Assembly (NCBI RefSeq): GCF_025823185.1
Contig: NZ_JACKVK010000002.1
Span: 1 to 64,000, forward strand
DNA: 64,000 nucleotides
DNA from: Mycobacterium yunnanensis
GTDB lineage: Bacteria; Actinomycetota; Actinomycetes; Mycobacteriales; Mycobacteriaceae
Reading direction: 5' to 3'
Each line of letters begins with the position of its first letter. Within the stretch, counting starts at the first letter, position 1. Both the position numbers and the translations under genes were made by a program. Below the pieces are notes generated by a model. It ran no database searches. It saw only the letters and a list, made by a program, of their open reading frames with translations, and was not told the origin of the DNA. Shown piece by piece: positions 27,164-39,318 of the stretch.

Positions 27164-28789
27164 TTGAGCAGACAAAGCCTGACCAAGGCACACGCCAAGA
27201 TCAGTGAACTGACCTGGGAGCCGACGTTCGCCACGCCGGCGACCCGCTTCGGTACGGACTACACCTTCGAGAAGGCGCCCAAGAAGGACCCGCTCAAGCA
27301 GATCATGCGGTCCTACTTCTCGATGGAGGAGGAGAAGGACAACCGCGTCTACGGCGCGATGGACGGCGCGATCCGCGGCAACATGTTTCGCCAGGTGCAG
27401 CAGCGCTGGCTGGAGTGGCAGAAGTTGTTTCTGTCGATCATCCCCTTCCCGGAGATCTCCGCGGCCCGCGCGATGCCGATGGCGATCGACGCCGTACCCA
27501 ACCCCGAGATTCACAACGGCCTCGCGGTGCAGATGATCGACGAGGTACGGCACTCCACGATTCAGATGAATCTCAAGAAGCTGTACATGAACAACTACAT
27601 CGACCCGGCCGGGTTCGACATGACGGAGAAGGCGTTCGCGAACAACTACGCGGGCACCATCGGCCGCCAGTTCGGTGAGGGCTTCATCACCGGTGACGCG
27701 ATCACCGCGGCGAACGTCTACCTCACCGTCGTCGCCGAAACCGCCTTCACCAACACCCTGTTCGTCGCCATGCCGGACGAGGCGGCGGCCAACGGCGACT
27801 ATCTGCTGCCAACCGTGTTCCACTCGGTGCAGTCCGACGAGTCCCGGCACATCTCCAACGGCTACTCGATCCTGCTGATGGCGTTGGCCGACGAGCGCAA
27901 CCGTCCGCTGCTCGAGCGCGATCTGCGCTACGCCTGGTGGAACAACCACTGCGTGGTGGACGCCGCCATCGGCACCTTCATCGAGTACGGCACCAAGGAC
28001 CGCCGCAAGGACCGGGAGAGCTACGCCGAGATGTGGCGACGCTGGATCTACGACGACTACTACCGCAGTTACCTTCTGCCACTGGAGAAGTACGGCCTCA
28101 CGATCCCGCACGACCTGGTCGAGGAGGCGTGGAAGCGCATCACCGAGAAGGGCTACGTGCACGAGGTCGCCCGGTTCTTCGCCACCGGTTGGCCGGTCAA
28201 CTACTGGCGCATCGACACCATGACCGACACCGACTTCGAATGGTTCGAGCACAAGTACCCAGGCTGGTACTCGAAGTACGGCACGTGGTGGGAGGCCTAC
28301 AACCGCCTCGCCTACCCCGGCCGCAACAAGCCGATCGCCTTCGAAGAGGTCGGGTACCAGTACCCGCACCGCTGCTGGACGTGCATGGTGCCCGCACTCA
28401 TCCGCGAGGACATGATCGTCGAGAAGGTCGACGGGCAGTGGAAGACGTATTGCTCCGAGACCTGCTACTGGACCGACGCAGTCGCCTTCCGCAGCGAGTA
28501 CGAAGGCCGTGACACCCCGAACATGGGGCGTCTCACCGGATTCCGTGAGTGGGAGACCCTGCACCACGGCAAGGACCTCGCCGACATCGTCTCCGATCTG
28601 GGTTACGTCCGCGACGACGGCAAGACGCTGGTGGGTCAGCCGCACCTGAATCTGGATCCGTCGAAGATGTGGACCCTGGACGACGTGCGCGGCAACACGT
28701 TCAACAGCCCCAACGTGCTGCTGAACCAGATGTCGGACGCCGAACGGGAAGCTCACGTCGCGGCCTACCGCGCCGGCGCGACGGTCTAA
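27164..28789 (+). CDS. mimA: Propane/acetone 2-monooxygenase hydroxylase, large subunit
   Basis: The 541-residue alpha subunit of a soluble diiron monooxygenase is homologous to MimA of M. smegmatis/M. goodii and PrmA of propane users. Iron-ligand motifs are seen at Glu127-x-x-His130 (DEVRHSTIQ) and Glu226-x-x-His229 (DESRHISN). [10 protein letters not shown] and [10 protein letters not shown] near the C-terminus are characteristic of this group. With MimB, C and D it inserts oxygen into propane at C2, into acetone, and into phenols. It is the first gene of the mim operon and starts with TTG. Confidence 0.95.
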   Translation: MSRQSLTKAHAKISELTWEPTFATPATRFGTDYTFEKAPKKDPLKQIMRSYFSMEEEKDNRVYGAMDGAIRGNMFRQVQQRWLEWQKLFLSIIPFPEISAARAMPMAIDAVPNPEIHNGLAVQMIDEVRHSTIQMNLKKLYMNNYIDPAGFDMTEKAFANNYAGTIGRQFGEGFITGDAITAANVYLTVVAETAFTNTLFVAMPDEAAANGDYLLPTVFHSVQSDESRHISNGYSILLMALADERNRPLLERDLRYAWWNNHCVVDAAIGTFIEYGTKDRRKDRESYAEMWRRWIYDDYYRSYLLPLEKYGLTIPHDLVEEAWKRITEKGYVHEVARFFATGWPVNYWRIDTMTDTDFEWFEHKYPGWYSKYGTWWEAYNRLAYPGRNKPIAFEEVGYQYPHRCWTCMVPALIREDMIVEKVDGQWKTYCSETCYWTDAVAFRSEYEGRDTPNMGRLTGFREWETLHHGKDLADIVSDLGYVRDDGKTLVGQPHLNLDPSKMWTLDDVRGNTFNSPNVLLNQMSDAEREAHVAAYRAGATV

Positions 28790-28802
28790 CCCACCCGATT
28801 TC

Positions 28803-28837
28803 GGCGTGATTGGCGGCTGACCGCCGCCAATCACGCC
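28803..28837. terminator. 14-base perfect hairpin between mimA and mimB
   Basis: GGCGTGATTGGCGG (28803-28816) and CCGCCAATCACGCC (28824-28837) pair perfectly around a 7-base loop. It sits inside the operon, 13 bases after the mimA stop and 21 bases before the mimB start. There is no U-tract, so it may stabilise the mimA message or attenuate downstream genes. Confidence 0.75.
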
Positions 28838-28858
28838 GACATCGCCAGAAAGGAACCC

Positions 28859-29899
28859 GTGGACTCGCACAAGATCACCTTCGAACCCGTCGACGTCGAG
28901 ATGGACGTCCGCGAGGACGAGAACATTCTCGACGCCGCCTTCCGGCAGGGCATCCACCTCATGCACGGGTGCCGCGAAGGCCGGTGCTCGGCTTGCAAGT
29001 CCTACGTCCTCGACGGCGAGATTCAGATGGAGAACTACTCCACCTTCGCCTGCAACGATTCCGAGGTCGACGACGGCTTCGTGCTGCTGTGCCGCTCTCG
29101 TGCATTCAGCGACTGCACCATCGAGCTGCTCAACTTCGACGAAGACGAGCTCCTTGGCGGCATCCCGATCCAGGACGTCCGTACCGAGGTCCTGGCAGTG
29201 GAACCCGTGACCCGCGACATCGTGTCGCTGCGGCTCAAGCCGGTCGAACCCGGCAAGTTCGACTTCAAACCCGGCCAGTACGCCGACGTGCACATCCCCG
29301 GCACCGACGAGCACCGCTCGTTCTCGATGGCCACCACGCAGACCTCGACCGATCAGGTGGAGTTCCTGATCAAGAAGTACCCCGGCGGCAAGTTCTCCGC
29401 TCTGTTGGACGGCGACGTCAAGGTCGGCGACGACATCGCCATCACCGGTCCCTACGGTTCGTTCACGCTCAAGGACGGGCACGTCCTGCCGGTGGTCTGC
29501 ATCGGCGGCGGTGCCGGCATGGCGCCCATCCTGTCGCTGCTGCGCCACATGCGCGAAACCGAGAACGCCAGGCCGGTGCGGTTCTACTACGGCGCACGCA
29601 CCCCCTCCGACCTGTTCTACCTCGACGAAATTCTTGAATTGGGCAAGGGACTGAACGGCTTTCAGTTCATCGCCTGCCTCTCGGAATCCGCGGAGGGCAC
29701 CGTGAACGACATGGTCACGGTGGAGGAGGGCATGGTCACCGACGTCGTCGCCCGCCACGAAGCGGCGATCGCCAAGACCGAGGTGTACCTCTGCGGCCCA
29801 CCCCCGATGGTCGACGCAGCGCTGGTCTTCCTCGAGGCCAACTCCGTGCCCAAGGACCAAGTCTTCTACGACAGCTTCACCAGCCCCCTGTTCGACTAG
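28859..29899 (+). CDS. mimB: Monooxygenase reductase component (2Fe-2S/FAD/NADH)
   Basis: The 346-residue electron-transfer protein has an N-terminal plant-type ferredoxin domain with Cys38, Cys43, Cys46 (GCREGRCSACKS) and Cys78 (LLCRSR). An FAD domain (RSFSMATTQ at about 150) and an NAD domain (GGGAGMAPILSLLRHM and CGPPPMVDAAL) follow. It passes electrons from NADH to the MimA diiron centre. The start is GTG with AGAAAGGA upstream. Confidence 0.95.
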   Translation: MDSHKITFEPVDVEMDVREDENILDAAFRQGIHLMHGCREGRCSACKSYVLDGEIQMENYSTFACNDSEVDDGFVLLCRSRAFSDCTIELLNFDEDELLGGIPIQDVRTEVLAVEPVTRDIVSLRLKPVEPGKFDFKPGQYADVHIPGTDEHRSFSMATTQTSTDQVEFLIKKYPGGKFSALLDGDVKVGDDIAITGPYGSFTLKDGHVLPVVCIGGGAGMAPILSLLRHMRETENARPVRFYYGARTPSDLFYLDEILELGKGLNGFQFIACLSESAEGTVNDMVTVEEGMVTDVVARHEAAIAKTEVYLCGPPPMVDAALVFLEANSVPKDQVFYDSFTSPLFD

Positions 29900-29913
29900 C
29901 GAGAGGAATCCCG

Positions 29914-31020
29914 ATGTCAGCCCCCGAGAAGCCAAGGGAACGCAGCTTTCCCAAGATCGAGTTCACCGACTCCGAAGCCGGAGCCAAGGTGTTCCCCAGC
30001 TCCAAGAGTCGCAACTACTCCTACTTCACGCCGGCCAAGCTGCGCGCCACCATGTACGAGGACGTCACCGTCGACGTACAGCCCGACCCCGAACGTCACC
30101 TGACTCAGGGCTGGATCTACGGATTCGGTGACGGCCCCGGCGGCTACCCCAAGGACTGGACCACCGCCAAGTCCTCGAACTGGCACGCCTTCCTCGACCC
30201 CAACGAGGAGTGGAACCAGACGATCTTCCGCAACAACGCCGCGGTCGTCCGTCAGGTCGAGTTGTGCCTCGTGAACGCCAAGCGGGCGCGGGTGTACGAC
30301 GGGTGGAATTCGGCGTGGCTGACCTTCATCGAACGCAACGTCGGGGCCTGGATGCACGCCGAGAACGGTCTGGCGCTGCACGTCTTCACCTCGATCCAGC
30401 GCTCCGGGCCGACGAACATGATCAACACCGCGGTGGCCGTCAACGCCGCTCACAAGATGCGCTTCGCCCAAGACCTTGCGCTGTTCAACCTGGACCTCGC
30501 CGAGGCCGCCGACGCGTTCGACGGCACCGCGCACAGGGCCGTGTGGCAGGAGGCGCCCGAGTGGCAACCGGTCCGCAAGGTCGTCGAAGAGCTGACCGCA
30601 GTGGGGGATTGGTGTCAACTCCTGTTCGCCACCAACGTCGTCTTCGAACAGCTGGTCGGGTCGTTGTTCCGCAGCGAATTGGTGATGCAGATTGCGGCCC
30701 GCAACGGCGACTACATCACGCCGACCATCGTGGGTACCGGCGAGCACGATTACGACCGCGACCTCAACTACACCCGCAACTTGTTCCGGCTGCTCACCCG
30801 AGACGACGAGTACGGTGCCGCGAACAAGGCGTTGTTCGTCGAGTGGCTGGACGTCTGGGTGCCGCGCTGCATGGCGGCGGCCCGCGCCCTGCAGCCGATT
30901 TGGTCGACCCCGGCCGACAAGGCGGTGACCTTCGCCTCCAGCCTCGACGCGGCGACCGCCAAGTTCACCGCCCTGCTGCACGAGATCGATCTCGACGTCC
31001 CCGAGGAGTTGACCAAGTGA
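29914..31020 (+). CDS. mimC: Monooxygenase hydroxylase, small subunit
   Basis: The 368-residue beta subunit of the soluble diiron monooxygenase has the ferritin-like fold but lacks the iron ligands. Typical segments are [38 protein letters not shown] and [29 protein letters not shown]. It assembles with MimA into the hydroxylase. The gene has its own ribosome site (GAGAGGA) and ends overlapping the next gene (GTGA). Confidence 0.94.
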   Translation: MSAPEKPRERSFPKIEFTDSEAGAKVFPSSKSRNYSYFTPAKLRATMYEDVTVDVQPDPERHLTQGWIYGFGDGPGGYPKDWTTAKSSNWHAFLDPNEEWNQTIFRNNAAVVRQVELCLVNAKRARVYDGWNSAWLTFIERNVGAWMHAENGLALHVFTSIQRSGPTNMINTAVAVNAAHKMRFAQDLALFNLDLAEAADAFDGTAHRAVWQEAPEWQPVRKVVEELTAVGDWCQLLFATNVVFEQLVGSLFRSELVMQIAARNGDYITPTIVGTGEHDYDRDLNYTRNLFRLLTRDDEYGAANKALFVEWLDVWVPRCMAAARALQPIWSTPADKAVTFASSLDAATAKFTALLHEIDLDVPEELTK

Positions 31021-31357
31021 CCATGCAATTCGGATCAGCCACCGAGTTCTCCAACATGTGCGGCGTCACCCTGATGAACACGCCGATCGGCCGTGTCGTC
31101 GCCGAGGTGATGGGCGCCAAGGACGGTGTCGAACTCACCGAGTATCCGTCGATGATCCGCGTCGACGGCGTGAAGCTCCTGAACTTCGACTACGACGAAC
31201 TCACCGATGCCCTCGGCGAGGAGTTCGACGGCTCGATCTTCGAGGAGATCAGCTCCACGCACTACGGACGCATGGTGCACCTCGACGACAAGACCATGCT
31301 CTTCGCCAGCCCGGAGGATGCCGCCGAGTACATCGGCTTCGACCTCACGGTGCAGTG

Positions 31358-31358
<1 letters not shown>
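31017..31358 (+). CDS. mimD: Monooxygenase coupling (effector) protein
   Basis: The 113-residue effector resembles MmoB/DmpM coupling proteins: [31 protein letters not shown], then a C-terminal [20 protein letters not shown]. It lacks cofactor motifs and tunes substrate access and electron transfer in the hydroxylase. The start is the GTG overlapping the mimC stop. Its stop shares one base with the dehydrogenase start. Confidence 0.92.
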
Positions 31359-34106
<2,748 letters not shown>

Positions 34107-34130
34107 TCGGATGCCGACGGGAGCGCCGAC

Positions 34131-34159
34131 GCGCTGGGCGTTGGTCAGTGCCCCAGCGC
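34131..34159. terminator. Probable mim operon terminator
   Basis: GCGCTGGG (34131-34138) and CCCAGCGC (34152-34159) form an 8-base stem 25 bases after the chaperonin stop. It overlaps the 3' end of the convergent FAD gene and could serve both. Confidence 0.5.
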
Positions 34160-35074
34160 GGTGGCCAGCGCCGAGCCGAGCCGGTGGCCCGACAACCAGG
34201 CCGACTCGACGCGGGGTGCGCCCGACGGGCACCACGAGTCGCCGCACAGCCCGAGCGGGCGATCGCCGCGGGTGGTGAGCAGGTATGCGTCGTCCCCGTG
34301 TGTGTCAACGGGTTTGGCGAAGGTCCACCGGTGGGCGTGGGTCCACAGCGGGTCCGAGGTGACGTCGAGGACCCGTCGCAACGCCTCGAGGACGGGTGCC
34401 ACCGCGCCGTCGGGCTCGTCGAGGTGCGCGGCGGCCCGGTCGGCAGTGGTGTGGACGACCAGCACGGGGGCGCCGTCCCCGCGCCGGGACCCGTCGTCGG
34501 CGATGGTCGTGACGTCGGGATCGTCGTTGACGAAGGCGGCGTCCGGAAAGGGCCAGCAGCGTTGCGACCATCCCGCCACCACGGTGATCACCGGTTCGTA
34601 GTCCACCCAGTCGGCGGCGTCGGGAGCCAGCCGTGCGGCCTGCGGGTCGGGCATCGCCAAGACGACGGCGTCATGGTCGAGGTCGTCGAGTGAGCCGACG
34701 GCGGCACCGCAGGTCGGCTCCTCGGGCAGCGACGCCCGCACCAGGGACCGCAGCCCGCCGTCGGTGGCGTACCGCATCGGTCCGGAGGTGGTGCGGTGGC
34801 CGTCGGCGGAGTAGACGTCGAGCGTGTCGGTCCAGTCCCGCACCAGCTTTCGGGTCGACCAGTTCTCGACCGCGGTCAGGAAGTCGGGTTCCTTCGCGGT
34901 GAAGTACGCGGCGCCGAGGTCGACGCGGCGGCCGTGCAATTCCGGGGACGCCATCCGCCCACCTGGCGCACGGCCCCGTTCGATCAGTTCGGCCGTGATG
35001 CCGCGCTCGCGCAGGACCTGGGCGCAGACCGCTCCGGACATGCCGGCGCCGACGACGGCGACTCGTGGGGACAC
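34145..35074 (-). CDS. FAD-dependent NAD(P)-binding amine oxidase-like (renalase-like) protein
   Basis: The 309-residue flavoprotein has an N-terminal dinucleotide site (VAVVGAGMSGAVCAQVL) followed by GRAPGGRMAS and VDLGAAYFTA, and a C-terminal GLCGDSWCPSGAPRVESAWLSG. This pattern fits the small renalase-like group of amine-oxidase flavoproteins. The substrate is unknown. The start is GTG at 35074, ten bases after the stop of the upstream dehydrogenase, so the two are probably co-transcribed. Confidence 0.83.
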   Translation of the reverse strand: MSPRVAVVGAGMSGAVCAQVLRERGITAELIERGRAPGGRMASPELHGRRVDLGAAYFTAKEPDFLTAVENWSTRKLVRDWTDTLDVYSADGHRTTSGPMRYATDGGLRSLVRASLPEEPTCGAAVGSLDDLDHDAVVLAMPDPQAARLAPDAADWVDYEPVITVVAGWSQRCWPFPDAAFVNDDPDVTTIADDGSRRGDGAPVLVVHTTADRAAAHLDEPDGAVAPVLEALRRVLDVTSDPLWTHAHRWTFAKPVDTHGDDAYLLTTRGDRPLGLCGDSWCPSGAPRVESAWLSGHRLGSALATALGH

Positions 35075-35083
35075 GACTCCAAC

Positions 35084-36001
35084 CTAGTCCGGGCCGGCCA
35101 CCGCGTTCGGCGGCCGGCCGCCCGCGGCGTAGACCGCGATCTGCTCCTGGGCGACGCGCCACGCCCGGCCCCACGCTCCCTCGGTGCTGCCGGCGACGTG
35201 CGGGGTGATGAGCAGGTTGGGAGCCGACCACAGCGGGTGCCCGGGCGGCAGCGGCTCGGGTTCGGTGACGTCCAGTGCGGCACGAAGACGCCCTGAGGTG
35301 AGCTCCGCGAGCAAGGCGTCGGAGTCAACGGCGCTGCCGCGGCCGGCGTTGACGACGACCGCGCCGTCCCGCAGCCGGCTCAGGAACGCGGCGTCGATCA
35401 GATGATGGGTCTCCTTGGCCGCAGGCAGCATCGCGACCACGGCGTCGGCATCGGGGAGGAGGTCGGCCACGTCGGCGAGGGCCGCGACGCCCGGCCGGGC
35501 CGTCCGCCCGACGAGGGTCACCTGAGCCTCGAACGGCGCTAGCCGGGCCGCCAGGTTGACGGCCAGGTCGCCTGCGCCGAGCACCACGACGCGCTTGCCG
35601 ATCAGCGTCTCGGTCTCCTGGAAACCCCAGACGCCGTCGGCCTGCAAGTCGCGGAACACCGGCAGCTTGCGGTAGATCGACAGCAGCGCGGCCATCGCCC
35701 ATTCGGCGGTCGAGCCGCCGTGCGCCCCGCGCCCGTTGGACAGCACCACGCCCGCAGGCAGGTGGGGCAACCATTGCTCGTATCCGGCGTTGAGCGTCTG
35801 GACGAGGCGCAGATTTGGCAGGTCGGTGAAACGGGCACCGGTGGCGGCGGCGTTGTCGAAGCCCACCACGACGACGTCGGCGTCGGCGTGATCGGCCGGC
35901 CACGGTTCGCCAGGCGCGTAGAGCGCCATCGTGGTGACGTCGGTGGGAGCGGGTAGGTCGAGGCCGAGGTCGTCAGGCACGAGCACTTTCACCGGCACCA
36001 C
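35084..36001 (-). CDS. D-isomer-specific 2-hydroxyacid dehydrogenase
   Basis: The 305-residue NAD(P)-dependent enzyme has the nucleotide site VVVLGAGDLAVNLAARL; the usual GxGxxG is GAGDLA here. It also has the catalytic Arg region VVNAGRGSAVD, Glu in DVTEPEPLP and His in LLITPHVAGS. It interconverts a 2-hydroxy acid and a 2-keto acid; the chain length is not predictable. Several GTG starts lie close together (36001, 35998, 35992). Confidence 0.88.
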   Translation of the reverse strand: MVPVKVLVPDDLGLDLPAPTDVTTMALYAPGEPWPADHADADVVVVGFDNAAATGARFTDLPNLRLVQTLNAGYEQWLPHLPAGVVLSNGRGAHGGSTAEWAMAALLSIYRKLPVFRDLQADGVWGFQETETLIGKRVVVLGAGDLAVNLAARLAPFEAQVTLVGRTARPGVAALADVADLLPDADAVVAMLPAAKETHHLIDAAFLSRLRDGAVVVNAGRGSAVDSDALLAELTSGRLRAALDVTEPEPLPPGHPLWSAPNLLITPHVAGSTEGAWGRAWRVAQEQIAVYAAGGRPPNAVAGPD

Positions 36002-36013
36002 GGTAGTCCGGGC

Positions 36014-36772
36014 TCACATGTAGGGGTCGGCCCATGCACTGATGATGCGCGCCGCCCGTGCGGCCTGGTTCTTGCCGGTGAGCAGATGGTCGGCGCCCTC
36101 GAGGGAGACGAAGCTGCGGGGGTGGCGTGCGGTGCGGAAGATGTCGCTGGCGTTGGCGATGCCCACGGTGTTGTCGGTGGGGGAGTGCATGACCAGTAGC
36201 GCGCGGCGCAGGGTGCGGATGCGTTCGCGGAGATCGGCCTTGCGGACGTCGTGGATGAAGTGGCGCTTCAGGGTCAGCGCCTTGCCGCCCACCAGGAAGG
36301 GCGCTTCGCCGTCGGCCTCGATGAGGTGCACCAGCGCGTCGTAGTTGTGCTCGACGTGGGCGGGTTCGTACGGTGCCCCGACGCTGGCGACCGCGGCCAC
36401 CGTCTCGCACTCGTGGGCGCCGGCGATCGCGGCCGCGCCGCCGAACGAATGCCCAACCAGTAGACGCACCTCGCGGCCCGTGCCGTTCATGAAGTCGACG
36501 GCCTGCACGGTGTCGGCCACCTTGTGGGAGAAGGATCCGTCGCCCCAGTCGCCGTCGGAGTCGCCGAGGCCAAGATTGTCGAAGCGCAACATGCCGATGC
36601 CCTCGGCGGCGAGTTGCTTGCACATCCGGCTCGCCGCGGGACTGTCCTTCCCGAGGGTGAAGCCATGGGAGAAGACGCCCCACCCGCGGATCTCGCCGTC
36701 GGGGACGTCGACGACGCCGCGCAGGGTGGGTCCGGTGCTGCTGGGGAAACTGACGGGCTCGGCCACCCGCAT
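36014..36772 (-). CDS. Alpha/beta hydrolase
   Basis: The 252-residue serine hydrolase has the oxyanion-hole region FSHGFTLGKDS, RFDNLGLGDSDG, the nucleophile Ser109 in VGHSFGG and a C-terminal GADHLL histidine. The N-terminal PSSTGPTLRGVVDVPDG is typical of YhfR/dienelactone-hydrolase-like proteins often found with or fused to OsmC domains; no OsmC gene is present. The stop is 12 bases from the upstream start of the dehydrogenase, suggesting one transcript. Confidence 0.85.
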   Translation of the reverse strand: MRVAEPVSFPSSTGPTLRGVVDVPDGEIRGWGVFSHGFTLGKDSPAASRMCKQLAAEGIGMLRFDNLGLGDSDGDWGDGSFSHKVADTVQAVDFMNGTGREVRLLVGHSFGGAAAIAGAHECETVAAVASVGAPYEPAHVEHNYDALVHLIEADGEAPFLVGGKALTLKRHFIHDVRKADLRERIRTLRRALLVMHSPTDNTVGIANASDIFRTARHPRSFVSLEGADHLLTGKNQAARAARIISAWADPYM

Positions 36773-36781
36773 GATCTTGTC

Positions 36782-36815
36782 ATCGCCGGTGCCGGCGGGA
36801 GGTCACACCGGCGAT
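36782..36815. terminator. Hairpin terminator after sthA
   Basis: ATCGCCGGTG (36782-36791) and CACCGGCGAT (36806-36815) pair perfectly with a 14-base loop, 22 bases downstream of the transhydrogenase stop on the minus strand and before the hydrolase start. Confidence 0.6.
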
Positions 36816-36837
36816 TGTGAGACCGATGCCACCCGTC

Positions 36838-38304
36838 TCAGCCCGCGGCGGCGGCGGACTGGGCCGCGGCGTGCTCCTCCGTGGTGCCCCCGTCGTGGAA
36901 GATGCGCACGGCCCGAATCTTGTTCATCACGTCGAGCGCGGCGACCTTGTAGGCCTCGGAGAACGTCGGGTAGTTGGGGACGGCGTCGACGAGGTAGTCG
37001 ACCGTTCCGCCACAGCCCATCACGGCTTGGCCGATGTGCACCAATTCGGTGGCCGCGGTACCGAAGATGTGAACCCCGAGCAACTTTCGGTCGTCGGTGG
37101 ACACCAGCAGCTTCAGCATGCCGTAGGAGTCACCGGCGATTTGGCCACGCGCCAGTTCGCGGTAGCGCGACACCCCGAACTCGTAGGGGACCGCGTCCCT
37201 GGTGAGCTCCGATTCGGTGGCGCCGACGAACGACACCTCCGGAATGGTGTATATCCCGATCGGCTGCAGCGCCGTCATGTCGTTGGCGGGCTCGCCGAAC
37301 GCGTGATAGGCGGCCAGCCGGCCCTGGTCCATCGAGGTGGCGGCCAAGGCGGGGAACCCGATGACGTCACCGACGCTGTAGATGTGCTCGACCTTGGTGC
37401 GGAAGTGGTCGTCGACCTCGATGCGGCCGCGGTCGTCGGTGGCGAGGCCCGCGGCCTCCAGATCGAGACCGTCGGTGCGCCCGACGCGGCCGGCCGAGTA
37501 CATCACGGCCTCGGCCGCGATCTGCTTGCCGCTGGCCAGGGTGGTCAGGGTGCCGCTGGGGGACACGTCGACGTCGGTGACCTCCTCGCCGAAGCGGAAC
37601 GTCACTGCGGAGTCGCGTAGGTGGAAGCGCAAGGCCTCGACGACCTCGGGGTCGCAGAACTCGAGCATGGTGTCGCGCTTCTCGACGACGGTGACGTGGC
37701 AACCCAGCGCGGCGAAGATCGACGCGTATTCGATGCCGATCACGCCGGCGCCGACCACGACCATCGACGTCGGGATGAAGTCGAGGTTGACGATCTCGTC
37801 GGAGTCCAGCACCCGCTCTTGGTCGAAGTCGACCCCGTCGGGTCGTCGAGGTGTGGTTCCGGTCGCGATGACGATGAAATCACCTGTGAGCGTGCGATGT
37901 TCGGCCTCGTGAACGCCTTCCACCTTGACGGTGTGGGCGTCGACGAAACTGCCGTTGCCGATGTGCAGGTCGACGTGGTTGCGCATCAACTGGTTGCGGA
38001 TCACGTCGACCTCGCGGTCGATCACGTGCGAGGTGCGCTGGTGTAGGTCGGCCGGCGTGATGTGCTCCTTGACGCGATAGCTCGCGCCGTAGAGCTCCCG
38101 TTGGTTCATCCCGGTCAGGTGCAGCACGGCCTCGCGCAGTGTCTTCGACGGGATGGTTCCGGTGTTGGTGCACACCCCGCCCACCATGTGACCGTGTTCG
38201 ACGATCGCCACCTTCTTGCCGAGTTTCGCCGCGGCCAGCGCCGCCTTCTGCCCCCCGGGGCCGGAGCCGATCACGATGAGGTCGTACTCAGTCTCGGTCG
38301 CCAT
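36838..38304 (-). CDS. sthA: Soluble pyridine nucleotide transhydrogenase (Si-specific NAD(P)+ transhydrogenase)
   Basis: The 488-residue flavoprotein of the disulfide-reductase family has the FAD site [15 protein letters not shown] and [18 protein letters not shown]. Only Cys45 is present where reductases have Cys-x4-Cys, as in SthA. The NAD site is [20 protein letters not shown], and [20 protein letters not shown] follows. It moves hydride between NADPH and NAD+. The ATG at 38304 fits the family start; an ATG at 38316 has a more distant GGGAGG and would add MHLP. Confidence 0.92.
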   Translation of the reverse strand: MATETEYDLIVIGSGPGGQKAALAAAKLGKKVAIVEHGHMVGGVCTNTGTIPSKTLREAVLHLTGMNQRELYGASYRVKEHITPADLHQRTSHVIDREVDVIRNQLMRNHVDLHIGNGSFVDAHTVKVEGVHEAEHRTLTGDFIVIATGTTPRRPDGVDFDQERVLDSDEIVNLDFIPTSMVVVGAGVIGIEYASIFAALGCHVTVVEKRDTMLEFCDPEVVEALRFHLRDSAVTFRFGEEVTDVDVSPSGTLTTLASGKQIAAEAVMYSAGRVGRTDGLDLEAAGLATDDRGRIEVDDHFRTKVEHIYSVGDVIGFPALAATSMDQGRLAAYHAFGEPANDMTALQPIGIYTIPEVSFVGATESELTRDAVPYEFGVSRYRELARGQIAGDSYGMLKLLVSTDDRKLLGVHIFGTAATELVHIGQAVMGCGGTVDYLVDAVPNYPTFSEAYKVAALDVMNKIRAVRIFHDGGTTEEHAAAQSAAAAG

Positions 38305-38399
38305 GGGTAGGTGCATACCCAGATCACGCCTCCCCGCCACGACGTGAACTAAATGTGCGCAAGCTTCACTGGTGCGCCGGCGACCCGGATCATGGACGC

Positions 38400-39248
38400 A
38401 TGACCCTCTCCACCCCGGTGCGCACCCGGCGCCCGCACTGGTCGCTGGCCCGGACGTGGCTGTTGCAGCCGGGCGTCCCCGATGGTCAGGACCTGTTCGA
38501 CGCCGCCGTGGCCGGTAGCGCGGACGCCGTCGTGCTCGACGTCGAGGACGGGTTGCCCGACGTACGCAAGCCCGCGGGTCGTCAGTCGGTGGCCGAATGG
38601 CTCTTCGCCGGCGGTCAGGGGTGGGTGCGGATCAACGCCACGACATCGCCGTTCTGGGCGGCCGACCTCGACGCGCTCGCCGGTGCGCCAGGACTGCTCG
38701 GCGTCATGCTGGCCAAGACCGAGTCCGCCGGTGACGTCGAGGCGACCAGCGCCCGTCTTCCGGTGGGCACACCGGTCGTCGCACTGGTCGAGTCGGCCCT
38801 TGGCGTCGAATCGGTCTCCGAGGTGGCACGGGCTCCCGGATGCGCGCGAATTGCGTTCGGCGTAGGGGACTTTCGACGTGACACCGGGATGTCGGCAGAC
38901 CCGGCGACGCTGGCCTATCCACGCGCCAGACTGGTGATCGCCAGCCGAGCGGCGGGGTTGCCCGCACCAATCGACGGACCGACGCTGCGCGACCAGGCGG
39001 CCCACCTGGCCAGGGACACCGCAGTGACGAAGGCCGCGGGCATGACCGGCCGGTTGTGCCTGGACTCCGCGCATGCCGAGACGGTCAACGCGCTGCTGTC
39101 CCCGTCCCCGCTGGAGATCGACGAGGCGCGCGGCACGCTGGCCCGGTTGGACGCCCCGTCCGGACCGTACGACGGCAGCGTCGGCCCCACTCGCGCCCGT
39201 GCCGAGGCCGTGCTCGACTATGCGGACAAACTCGGCCTCCTGAGCTGA
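38400..39248 (+). CDS. CoA ester lyase, CitE/HpcH-HpaI family
   Basis: The 282-residue TIM-barrel lyase has [36 protein letters not shown] (metal region) and [20 protein letters not shown] lies near the active site. Actinobacterial relatives include citramalyl-CoA or malyl-CoA lyase-like proteins, but the substrate is unassigned. It is divergent from sthA across 95 bases and followed by a long bidirectional hairpin. Confidence 0.85.
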   Translation: MTLSTPVRTRRPHWSLARTWLLQPGVPDGQDLFDAAVAGSADAVVLDVEDGLPDVRKPAGRQSVAEWLFAGGQGWVRINATTSPFWAADLDALAGAPGLLGVMLAKTESAGDVEATSARLPVGTPVVALVESALGVESVSEVARAPGCARIAFGVGDFRRDTGMSADPATLAYPRARLVIASRAAGLPAPIDGPTLRDQAAHLARDTAVTKAAGMTGRLCLDSAHAETVNALLSPSPLEIDEARGTLARLDAPSGPYDGSVGPTRARAEAVLDYADKLGLLS

Positions 39249-39250
39249 GG

Positions 39251-39315
39251 CCCGCCGAGACTACGGTCGTTGCGCGCAACGGCCCAAATTCGCGCAACAA
39301 CCGTAGTCTCGCGGG
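39251..39315. terminator. Long two-part hairpin, REP-like bidirectional terminator
   Basis: CGAGACTACGGT (39256-39267) pairs with ACCGTAGTCTCG (39300-39311), and GTTGCGCG (39269-39276) pairs with CGCGCAAC (39291-39298). CCCG/CGGG extends the base. One C-A mismatch separates the two stems and the loop is 14 bases. It fills the gap between convergent genes ending at 39248 and 39319. The palindromic intergenic form resembles dispersed mycobacterial REP-like elements; copy number cannot be seen here. Confidence 0.8.
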
Positions 39316-39318
39316 CTT

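Noticed and set aside
26957..29935. A 992-codon open frame antisense to mimA and mimB
   Set aside because: The translation is rich in Val, Gly, Asp and His without any domain and mirrors the codon bias of the real genes. Long antisense frames are expected at this GC content.
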